64,000 nt of DNA, from positions 2,540,504 through 2,604,503 of the forward strand of contig FYEU01000301.1 in the NCBI GenBank assembly GCA_900188575.1, written 5' to 3'. Source of the stretch: Geosmithia putterillii (taxonomy: Eukaryota > Ascomycota > Sordariomycetes > Hypocreales > Bionectriaceae). This document shows, piece by piece, positions 45,403 through 55,393 of the stretch (position 1 is its first letter; each line of letters begins with the position of its first letter). Position numbers and translations under genes: made by a program. Below the pieces are notes generated by a model. It ran no database searches, was not told where the DNA came from, and saw only the letters and a list, made by a program, of their open reading frames with translations.

Positions 45403-47291
45403 TGCCTCCGTTGTCCTCGGCAAGGAATTTCCCGATGCTGGGGAACAATACGGTAAGACAATAACAATGGGGATGCTCGGGACCAAGGCACGGCTCGCCG
45501 GAAGATTCTCGCCAGACCTTGAGGGGAGGGGAAGTGTCTCCCTCTCCTCTCACACTGCAGGTTGATGCATCTTAAAAATGCCATCATAAACACCACTCTA
45601 TGGAAGGCATAACTAATTCGCCGTGTTTCTTCTTGTAGTGAGTGGACAATCTCTTTCTGCACTGACTGTTAGTCAACTACAGAGTCCACGCGCTCTCCCG
45701 TCGTGGGTGCCTGATCGAGGGAGAGCCACGGGTCATTCATTAGAGGGACATTACGACTACAAGTGCGGAGTAGACAGATCTTTTCCCAGGGTCCTCGGCG
45801 TTTGCCATGGTCCCCACCCATCCATCAATGCCTTGCCTTGCATTCACAACACTCCGTCCTCGTCGTCCTCACCCGCCCTCACCTATCTCAGGGCCAGACC
45901 CGCTGCCAATAGGCTGCACCGTGACCACTTACAGAACCGCGTTTGGCAGCTCGGCGTTAGTATTCCTATCTTGACATGGCCACTTATCATCCCGCCGTCA
46001 AACAGGATGCACTCCGGCGCCCATGCAACACGTTGGAAACATCTGTGCTGGAAGAACAGTTTGTCTGTCCATGGTTGCACCTAGAACCCGCTAATGCTGT
46101 GGCGCTCACAAGACCGACCTGTCAGAAGGCCATTGTCTCGGTCATCTTGATCAGTCGGCCGGTTAGAGGTGGCATCCGAACACCAACTGCCCTCTGGAAT
46201 TTAGTTTCTTGCTTAGTATTATACCTCCTGTCACATTTCTTTCGTACATGGCATACTGTTTGTTTTTAGTCCTTGTCCGACCTTGCTAAGCACAATCATG
46301 CAGTGGAGAAAGCAGTTCATGACACTAAAACCATCCACGTCACTTACGTGGACAGAGCATGCTTCATGTCACCAAGGAAGATGTCATGGCCACGGCCTTC
46401 GAGCTGCTTCTGCAGAGAAACGAGGTCAATGCAGTAGTCAGATACTTTGGATTGCAACTAGGCGATGCCTGTACCTGAATGGTACTGTCAGGACCAAGTT
46501 CCCATCGCCCGAATCTTGGGGAAGGATCATATCTGTGATCCACTGGTCTTCTTTCTTCCTGCCTTATTGGGATTCTCTCATATGCATTCCGTCCACTGCA
46601 GCGAGATGGAACGTAGGGTCTGGGACGCCTTGAAGCTGCTGCTATACTCTCCTTATCCGATGCCTTGCTTCATGGGGGCATTGTGCAGAACCAATGCTTC
46701 TCCGCGTTTGGGAATGGCACAGAACCTCCATCAACCTACGGTACGGCGTCTCTTTACTACCCCCGAATGATGAGCAACGTTGCCTGACCGTAGATCACAT
46801 CACTTCGGCCCCCGTGCCCCCCCCTGGAGCCCTCGTCCAAATCTGCAATCCTGCAAGTATCCCATCTTTTGATCGCGAGATCCATACAAGGGTCGATAGC
46901 AGATCTACGCCAAGCTACTAGAGTTGGAGATGTCGATACCTTTGTTGTTACCCCCTCGCTATACGTTGGGCAACATTGCCTCGCTGGAATGCATATCCCG
47001 CCCATCCACCACGGGGCGTTATAGGTTCGACGACCGGCCCGCCTCGAAAGTCTCATGACTATACCGAATCACTTGGACTAGTCTTGGTAACCCAGGAGAC
47101 CCGGGGGGGACATCGTATAAGAATATCATCGATGCCACTTATTCTACTTACTCCTGGCTTCTGGATAACCAGCCCATTATTCTCTTCTCTTCTCCCCTTC
47201 CCCTTTTTGAACCAGGTCTAGTGCTAGGACTACCCACTCCAGCCCATCCTTTCTACACAGAACCAACCACCAGAGATAGGGAATCTCTACA
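45403..47291. other. Intergenic region, possibly with decayed coding fragments
   Basis: No intact gene. A short plus-strand frame at 46359-46478 (39 codons) has protein-like composition (HVTKEDVMATAFELLLQRNE), and another overlapping frame runs 46465-46770. Neither continues convincingly nor has recognisable domains. The right end is the promoter of the chitinase gene. Confidence 0.35.
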
Positions 47292-48774
47292 ATGATGTCT
47301 CTGCTTGCAAAATCCTTGGCCTTGCTTGCCTCGGTCCAGGTCGCTTCTGGGTTTGCGATTCCGCAAGCTGAGGACAAGGCCGTTAATGTCCCCAAGCGTG
47401 CGACTGGCTTTGTCAATGCCGTCTACTTTGTCAACTGGTATACTTTTATACCCCCCCCCCCGTTGCTCAACTGGCGACATTCTGGCCACTGACATGTGTT
47501 TTAGGGGTATCTATGAGCGTAACTATCAGCCTGCCGATGTCCCCGCTAGCGAGATCTCGCATCTTATCTACTCGTTTCTGAACCTTAGAGCGGATGGGAC
47601 TGTGTAAGTGCCGCCTGATATCGAGCTCCCACTACTATCTGATTGTCCCCGGCTTACAAAGTGTCTGGGTAGATACTCCGGCGACACTAACGCTGATCTT
47701 GAGAAGCACTACCCTGATGACTGTGAGTGAATGCCACCTGCTAGATTTCATGACAGAAAAACCAGTAGGCTGACGATCTCTGGGGCAATAGCCTGGAATG
47801 ACGTTGGAAACAACGCCTATGGCTGTGTTAAACAGCTGTACAAGCTCAAGAAGGCGAACCGCAAACTCAAGATCATGCTCTCTATTGGTGGCTGGACTTG
47901 GTCAACCAATTTCCCTGCTGCGGCCTCCACCGAAGCGACCCGTGCCACCTTTGCCCAGACCTCTGTCGCTATTATGAAGGACTGGGGTTTTGACGGTATT
48001 GACATCGACTGGGAGTATCCCGCCGATGCAACCGAGGCCGCCAACATGGTCCTCCTCCTCAAGCGTATCCGTCAGGAGCTTGACTCCTACTCGGAGAAGT
48101 ACGCCGGTGGCTACCATTTCCAGCTCTCTATTGCCACCTCTGCTGGCTCCCAGAACTACGGAAAACTCGACATGGCTGGCCTGGGTGACGTTCTCGACTA
48201 CGTCAACCTCATGGCCTACGACTATGCTGGCGCCTTCAGCAACTACAGTGGACATCAGGCCAACCTCTATGCGAGTGAGAAGAACAACAACTCTACGCCC
48301 TTCAACACCAAGGATGCCGTCGATGCCTACCTCGCCGGCGGCGTCCCGGCCGAGAAGCTAATCCTGGGCATGCCAATCTACGGCCGCGCTTTCGTCGGTA
48401 CTGCCGGCCCGGGCACGAGCTTCACTGGTGTTGGAAGTGGAAGCTGGGAGAATGGTATCTGGGATTACAAGGCTCTGCCACTGAACAACCAAGAGCCCCA
48501 GTACGACGCGGAGATTGGCGCCACCTGGACGTACGACTCAAGCAGCCAGACAATGGTCTCCTACGACACACCGGACATGATCCGCACCAAGGTTGCCTAT
48601 GCCAAGACCAAGGGCCTTGGAGGCAGCATGTTCTGGGAGGCTTCCGCTGATAAGAATGGCACCGAATCTCTCATTAGCACTGCCATTGACAGCATGGGTA
48701 CCCTCGACAGCACCCCGAACTGCCTCAGCTACCCAAACTCGACATACGACAACATCAAGGCCAACTTGGAGTAG
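47292..48774 (+). CDS. ech42: Secreted GH18 endochitinase, Ech42/Chit1 type
   Basis: Hydrolyses chitin; extracellular. Four exons give 425 aa: 47292-47437, 47505-47603, 47673-47722 and 47792-48774. A signal peptide (about residues 1-20) is followed by a short propeptide ending VPKR at about 36, a Kex2-type site; the mature enzyme would start ATGFVNAVYFVNW. The catalytic GH18 signature DGIDIDWEY lies at about 166-174 with Glu173 as proton donor. SIGGWTWS and MAYDYAG line the substrate cleft, and GSMFWEASADK closes the barrel. No chitin-binding module is present. Length and sequence match the 42-kDa chitinases of mycoparasitic and entomopathogenic Hypocreales. Intron 1 carries an 11-C run. Confidence 0.95.
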
Positions 48775-49478
48775 AGGGGCTCCTGCTTTCGTGGAACGAA
48801 CGTAACCACTTCGACTCTGGAGATGGAGCAGAAGAGCGAAAAAGCATGGCCGCGGAGAGCACATAGGGCCGCATGATGCACACTACTTTGTATATATTTT
48901 ACCGTGTTAAATTTGTATATAAGCCCCTGGTATATTTTATGACACGCAGTTCCTGGCGTCCACAATGAACTTTCATCCCCCGAGACGTCTTTGTTTGTTC
49001 GCGTCTCCAACTTCCACGCGTTGCAGAGTGCATATTTCCTGTGACGCAGCAGTATCGCCCTTTCCCTCGAATGCAAATAGTACATATATGCCCCCTTGGC
49101 AAGTGCCAGCTAAGAGACTCTTTCTCTGCACGACCGACTTTGGCACATAATCATAAGCGACTAGTGCGTTATTCGCATCATTTGCACCTGACGTTGATTG
49201 TACCTTGAGCGTCCTTTTCCTGCAACCTCTCAATCCTAGAACCTAAGATCTTCGTCTCAACCCGGTCAATATCCATATGCACTCTCCCCCCGTTACCCCA
49301 TTGTCTGCATCGACGGTACTGTGATATCGATTTGTGTCGCAACACATTGTCCGCCCGTTTACGCAACTCTCTAGCCCAACATCATTTTGTACCCTTCTTT
49401 TGAACTTCCCTCCGTTTACTTCATCTCACCACACATGCCTGCTATTGTGGATTCCCTGTGGTATCTCCTCGCTCCGCT
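48775..49478. other. Intergenic region
   Basis: 3' flank of the chitinase gene and promoter of the AMA1-like gene; an additional 5' exon of the latter could lie at its right end. No separate gene seen. Confidence 0.45.
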
Positions 49479-52116
49479 ATGCACAGCCTACTCGCAACTT
49501 GTGGGAGAATACGTGGGTACCGTGACCGACGTTTGAGTCGTCAGTTCTACAAGAAACACGAAGATTTGCCAAATAACTCTGGTGATTCTGGGTACAGTTC
49601 CCTAGGGGGATCGCCAGAAATCAAAAGCAAATCCCTGGAAGTTCTCCCATCTTTAGACGGCTTAGCATTCTCAGAAAGCTCCGATGGAGAATTCAGCCAG
49701 TACGATTCTAGCCCTTCCCCGAGAAAGCCTAACTCTCCGCCCGGGAGGATCAGATCCGTCTCTACTCCCTATCCTCGAGCCCCAGAGCCAAGGAGATACA
49801 AGCCCGCACGATGCTTCTTTCTCAGCAACAATACCACTATAGGTCGCAGTCTAAGACGTCACCCCATCATTCCAAATGCCCGCTCTTCTGACAGATTTGT
49901 ACCTCTTCGGGATCATAAAACATCATCGGCAGAGAGATATAGAACAAGCATGGAGGTCCATACGCTATCGTTGCCGGAGAAGCTTCGTCGGTGCGATGAT
50001 GGTTCTATTGACCCCTTTTCGAGACCAAACAGGCCATCGTTGGCTCAACCAGCCGATCTGGCAACTCCCCAGATTGTAGTTGGCAATAATCTACGAGTAC
50101 AGGGCAAGTTTGTTCCGTTCAATTTACTAGCAATGCATTTCTGACACGTTTGTATTAACCACAGGCTTAGGCGCACTTCCCCACATACGAACTACTAGTG
50201 ACAGACAAGTCAGCCATGGGGCCGTGTGGACGGTAGGCGGTCTTGCTACTGGGCAAATCCCTCCAGACGACAGCCAAGGGCGCCCTATCCCAAGGGACAC
50301 TCACGGCCAGAGCTACACTCCATATTTTCTCGATTCCGGATCCGACCCGCAGGGCAACATCGACAAGTACCATGGCCGAGTCGCTTCAGCCCTCGAGATG
50401 GACCGTGCTCGCAAGGTCCTCGAATTCGAAAGCCGAGCAGCCCCTCAGCATGGCGAGATCAGAGGGTCCAAGAAACATCAGCCCTCACACCAAACCACAT
50501 GGGACGGTTCCGAGTGGGTGAACAGGACAGCGAGCAAAGGTATTTGTTTCTCCCATACACTACTACAGGGCCCTCCGTCAAAAACTTGTTTGTTTAGCTA
50601 CGGAATCAAGTGCTGACTTGGAACAGGAGCTGGAAAAGACAAGCTGCCAGAAGAAAGGTTACTTCCTATGGCTCCTTTCCGGTAATGCCAGAATACGACC
50701 CCTATATGGGATACTTCCAGAAGCGGGAGCTAATGTGGCAGTAGGGTCTTGGATGCCCCTAACCTGAGAGACGATTTCTACTGCTCAATACTTGCATATT
50801 CGCCGACATGCCGAACTCTTGCTATAGGTTTGGGCAGCAGCCTGTACACTTGGTCCGAGAGCCACGGGGCCTATCCGGCATACCGAGCTGTCGATCATCG
50901 CAACTGGGTCACCTCTGTGGCGTTTTCATCTACTAAAGGTGGAAAGAGTATTCTAGCCGTTGGGACAATTAGCGGCTTGCTTGTTCTCAAGTCGACGTGG
51001 GATGCGATTCCTCGCTTCGAGCTCGGATTCCCCCATGGCGTGTCTTGCTTGAGTTAGCGGCCTCGCTGCACATTGCGCCCATCGAGAAATCCATTGAATC
51101 CCGGGGTATCCGTGAAAACAGAAGATCTCATAGTGGGCGATGAGATGGGAACTATGTATTATTATGTCGTCGAATGGCCCTCTGCATAGGAAGTGAAGAG
51201 GGACACCTGGTCGGGAACTCTCGTACTGATTGCTAAGATCTCGATCCATGAACAGCAAATATGCGGCATTGCATGGTCCCAGGATGGAGAGCTCTTTGCC
51301 TCGGGAGCAAACGATGACACTTGTTGCCTTTTCGACATAAGCGACATCATCGGTATCGAGTCACCTACCGAATCATCTTCCCATTTACGCCGCTGGGACG
51401 AGGGCCCATTTGTACCAGCCGCCCAAGAGGATGAGCGAAGGGGTTCGTCAAACAATGGCAGAAGACATAGGAATATTGTGGATATGTCGTCTGCATCTGA
51501 TATCACGGAGATACACCCAGCTCCCTCTGTGACTGGTAGGCTTCGTCTCCTTGGTCCTGGAAACGAAAGGCATTGCTGGGTGCATGGGTCAGCAGTCAAG
51601 GCCATAGCATTTTGTCCATGGAGGTCAGGCCTCATTGCCACGGGAGGAGGCTCTAGTGACAGGTGCATCCACTTCTTCCACACAAGATCTGGGGCAGCGC
51701 TAGCTACAATAGCCGTTTCGGCACAAGTGACCTCGCTGGTCTGGTCGACAACACGGCGCGAAATCGCGGCCACGCTGGGCTACTCGCAGCCTGAACATCC
51801 ATACCGCATTGCCGTCTTCAGGTGGCCCGAATGCACACAAGTTGCTGCTATCCCGTGGGGAATTGGAATGCGTGCGCTGTACGCCATCCCCTACCCAAAG
51901 ACTCCCGGGCCCGGGGAGAGGAAAAGCCGGAGGATTCGTAGCAAAGACCATCAGCAGGGTTGTCTCGTCGTGGCGTCGAGTGACAGCTCGGTCAAGTTCC
52001 ACGAGATTTGGCCAAACGAAAACAAGTCGGCAATCGGCGGACCCGGAACTTTGGCTGGCAGTGATATTCTCGAGAGCATCGAGGGTATTGACAAGGAAGG
52101 CGAAATCATTCGTTGA
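49479..52116 (+). CDS. ama1: AMA1-like meiosis-specific APC/C activator with two in-frame TAG codons
   Basis: WD40 co-activator of the Cdc20/Cdh1 family, directing the anaphase-promoting complex in meiosis and sporulation. Exons are 49479-50103, 50165-50539, 50627-50681 and 50745-52116, together 809 codons including the stop. A C-box (DRFVPLR, about residue 138) and a C-terminal Ile-Arg (GEIIR) mark an APC/C activator. The WD40 core runs from about SILAYSPTCRTLAIGLG to DSSVKFHEIW. Intron 1 is GC-AG (CAGG|GCAAGT). Two in-frame TAG codons interrupt exon 4, at 51055-51057 (codon 456, after GVSCLS) and 51187-51189 (codon 500, after VEWPSA). Both stand where I recall Trp in homologues, and the frame is otherwise open. 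The most likely reading is A-to-I editing of UAG to UGG; a young pseudogene is the alternative. The start is tentative. Confidence 0.85.
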
Positions 52117-52635
52117 TAGTGGACGTTCGTATGCGAGTGAAGTTTAGCGGTTGATCAAAGGGGATGGGGCTTCAAAGGCAAGTTGAAAGTAAGCTAGACA
52201 ATAACACACAATACAAGCAAGATGAGACCGGCATCGACTGTGGAGCCAGAATTCGTGGTGCTTTTGAGTAGACCGGGCGAGAGAGAAGATGATGGGTTCA
52301 CTCAATGGCCCCCCTGATAGAACAGCTGTTATATTGACATATGAGATGAAGATCAATGTTCTTAACATAAACCATCAAAGAAGAGACAAGATACCAAGTG
52401 TGTGTATCTCTGATTAACCCCGCTCAGTATTAGCAACAAGGATGGATTAGGAGTTGTTTAAGACTCCAGTACAGTAATAACGCCGAACCGATGCACAAAG
52501 CGCTTCGCACTCGAAAAAGTAAGAGGGGAAAGATACAGAAAACAGGGATGTAATAACAGAAGCCGCCCAATAACGAAGAAGAGTAGCAGGTCAAAGGGAA
52601 ATGGGAGGCTGGCGGGTATCGACCCTCCTCTCCCT
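52117..52635. other. 3' flanks of convergent genes
   Basis: Between the AMA1-like gene and the SNARE gene. No gene seen. Confidence 0.5.
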
Positions 52636-53539
52636 TTATTTTAGGATGGCAATGAGGAGGACAAGGATGATGATGAGCACGACAATGGCAGTAATCTGCT
52701 TGTTATCGTTTGCGCTCCTGGCGACCTTGCCGAGAGCCCTGCCAGCGCGGTCGATGCGGTTCTGGTGACGGTCAGTGGCGCTCTCGACCTGGTCAAGCAT
52801 GGCGACGTGATCGTCAAGCTCATCACCAATCTGCATGCTGAGTTCGCGCTGGCGGCCGATGGACTCGCCCAGGCGATCGAGCTGCTCGTCCTGCTCGTCG
52901 AGGATCTGCGAGTGGTATTGGTGCAGCTGCTGGTTGTCCAGAGAGCCGGCAGTATCGCGGTAGCCCATGCTGTCGCTGTCGGCGACCTCGGGATTGTCGC
53001 GGTACGCGCCAAAGAGGTCCTGTGACGGCGAAGGCGGCGTATCGCTGAAGCGGACGGATTTGCCGGCGCCGCCGGCGACATTTGTCCTCGCGTCGGTTGT
53101 GGCTGCGTGGGAGAAGTCCGAGGCCAGTGTGTCCGAATTGGGGTGCGTCACCGTGGCTGCGACAGAAGGGTCGGTGGACCCCTGGTACTGCGACGTCAGG
53201 TGGTCAAGCTGCTTCTGCAGAGCAGGGAGGGCGTCGGCGATGGCAGAGGCGGCACTGTTATAGGAAGCAAGCAATGTCAGTAAGCATTCCCTCTCGTCGG
53301 GGCGCGCGGAAGAGGGGGAAGGGCAAGGGGCTATCATCATACGCCATGTCTCCCTGCTGCTCTAGGCGAGTCTTCTCTTCGTCGAGAAATGACAGCCCAT
53401 CGCGGAACTGGTCGAGCGATCTTGAAATGTGGCCGCCCTGCGGCCGGTCCTCGGGCGCAAGCTTCTGCGCTCGCTGACGCTCCAGAAGCGATAGCTTGAT
53501 GTGGTCGGCCAGCAGATATAGTTGGTTTGGATTCGACAT
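52636..53539 (-). CDS. Qc-SNARE, Syn8/syntaxin-8-like
   Basis: Tail-anchored SNARE for endosomal or vacuolar membrane fusion. Two minus-strand exons, 53343-53539 and 52636-53254, give 271 aa. The N-terminus (NQLYLLADHIKLSLLERQRA) is helical, as in the Habc-like region of Syn8/Tlg1 proteins. A disordered linker follows, then the SNARE motif (about residues 185-245: LDEQDEQLDRLGESIGRQRE, ELSMQIGDELDDHVAMLDQV) with Gln in the central layer. The last 19 residues form a membrane anchor (ITAIVVLIIILVLLIAILK). The intron 53255-53342 begins GTATGA and splits an Ala codon. Assignment to Syn8 rather than another Qc-SNARE is by overall resemblance. Confidence 0.85.
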
Positions 53540-54502
53540 GGTGGGCGGCGACTGCTGCTGATCCTTGTCGCGTTTTCTTTGCTGTTGTCTACTGTTGACT
53601 TGATGGCTTTCTGGTAATGAATCTTCTGGGATGTGCAATGGTAGCCTGGCTTCGAGATGAAGTGGTGTGCTGTTTCTGGTGGTTGGTTGCATGTACGAGT
53701 ACGGCGTGGACTGGCCAATCCTCGGCTCACAGATGACGATAGGGTAGTCAGAAGTACCTCACAAACAGAAGGTGCAGGATGACGCACGCTCGGGGAATAA
53801 AGAAATACATACCCAGTACCTCCTCAGTCTCGAAGAGGGGAAGCGTTTGAGGGATGCTTCAAGAACGCATGGAATGGGATTTCTCATATTTGATTTGATT
53901 TTTTATTTGACTATTTATTACCTCGCCAGCCCCTCTAGTTGAATTCGTAGTAAGATAATTTAAGGCATAGGAAGTGGAAATGCGTACAGATGGGCTAGAT
54001 CTATTCACTGTGTTGATCAAGCCACTCAAGGCGTATTTGTCGCTGCCTTGAGAAGCGCCTATAAGTGTCTCAGGGCAGCAGAACATTCTGTCATTTGATT
54101 TAAAGTAAGCCGCCTAAGGCCAAAATGGTGTTGATGACTGGGCGATGGCCAAAGATAAACTTTCACATTCTACCGTAACTCTACAACAACCGAAATCTCT
54201 CGCCGTCCTGAAATCTACACGGGTCCCTGTAACGTACACTCAAGATTCTAGGCGCTGCGGCTCACATATCGCGCGAATTTCGACTTATTGTATTGATGAT
54301 ACATGGTAGCACATTAAAAGTAAACTCCTAGTCCGTATCAGTCCTGGCAAACATTAAAACTCCTGTCCCAAAACCCATATCAGTCCCTCTTGTCCCACCA
54401 GGCGCGTCATTCGTGCTTCATTTAGTGCCCTGAATTGTTCGTACCACGGCAATCCAGCAAACCTCCATGTGAGTCTCACCCACGAATTGAGTACAAACGA
54501 TT
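53540..54502. other. Intergenic region
   Basis: Promoter of the SNARE gene and 3' flank of the next minus-strand gene. Open frames here are short. No gene seen. Confidence 0.5.
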
Positions 54503-55393
54503 TCAACCCATGATCATTTCGGAATCGACGTGGGCCATCGCCAAGCGAGGCGATTCAGCTTTCGCCAGAGTGTCTGCGCCGTCGAATGCAGGCGGCGACG
54601 ACTGAAGGTTCCGAAGTGCGCCCTCAACGTTGGTGCTGACCAACCGCCCTTGCTGCAGGTTCTCGGCAAACAGGTAGAAGCCCTCTGATGCTTCAACGAG
54701 GTAGGATTGGAGACCCTTGCTCTCCAGACGAATGTGGACGTCTGTAACTGGGAAATGGTTCTCGATGTAGCGAGCCCAGCCTCGAGCAGCTGCCTGAATA
54801 TGTTCGTCGTCGCTCAGCTTCTTCCATCCAATTCCGAGGTGAAGAGCGACATTGTCGAGTATAGGCTCAGATCCGACAGAGGATGATTCCCCCATGCCAG
54901 AAGCAGCCGGTGAATCGGTTTTCGTAGTTGGAGTTCCAGTTCCGGCGCTGTTCAGGAGGTCTCTTCTTTGTAGCTTGCAATTCCTCTGGGGCACATGTGC
55001 CTCCTCCTGTTTCCGACGGGCCTGTTCGTCGTCGGCCTTCTTTTCTTCGAGCCAGGTGCCCGACTGGCTGCTGGCATCGGCGACGTAGCCCTTGTTGGCC
55101 TTGATGAGGACCATTCCGGGGCCGTAGACCCATTCATCTTCAGGTTCCTCTGCTTTCATGGGCGGGTGCTCGGGTTCAAGGTTGCTGGACGCTTCATCAC
55201 GAGAGCGCTTCTTGTTGATGCGAACAGGGCTGTGCAGTGACATTGTTGCTGAAGGGGTCGGGTTTGCCATGGACTGTGGTGAGAATGGCTGATGCGCGAA
55301 TCCGGCCGCGACGAATGGCGCCTGGTGGGCCGGTTGGGGTGACATAGCCATGACGGGAGAAGCGCTTGAGAACTCATTGGAAAACGGAGACAT
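54503..55393 (-). CDS. Hypothetical protein, probably nuclear
   Basis: Not assigned to a family. 296 aa from ATG 55393. The frame is open about 36 codons further upstream, but that part is low-complexity His/Pro/Ser sequence typical of a leader. The N-terminal 70 residues are Met/Pro/Gln-rich. A basic patch INKKRSRDE could act as a nuclear localisation signal. The stretch EDEWVYGPGMVLIKANKGYV and the C-terminal half (NVALHLGIGWKKLSDDEHIQ, ARGWARYIENHFPV, SYLVEASEGFYLFAENLQQG) look folded and conserved. No membrane segment or signal peptide. Function unknown. Confidence 0.75.
   Translation of the reverse strand: MSPFSNEFSSASPVMAMSPQPAHQAPFVAAGFAHQPFSPQSMANPTPSATMSLHSPVRINKKRSRDEASSNLEPEHPPMKAEEPEDEWVYGPGMVLIKANKGYVADASSQSGTWLEEKKADDEQARRKQEEAHVPQRNCKLQRRDLLNSAGTGTPTTKTDSPAASGMGESSSVGSEPILDNVALHLGIGWKKLSDDEHIQAAARGWARYIENHFPVTDVHIRLESKGLQSYLVEASEGFYLFAENLQQGRLVSTNVEGALRNLQSSPPAFDGADTLAKAESPRLAMAHVDSEMIMG

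Noticed and set aside
51055..51189. AMA1-like gene as a RIP-inactivated pseudogene
   Set aside because: TGG to TAG does fit a CpA-to-TpA change on the opposite strand. But only these two stops occur in 809 codons, there is no frameshift, and splice sites, C-box and IR tail are intact. RIP acts on duplicated DNA and would leave many transitions. Kept only as an alternative.
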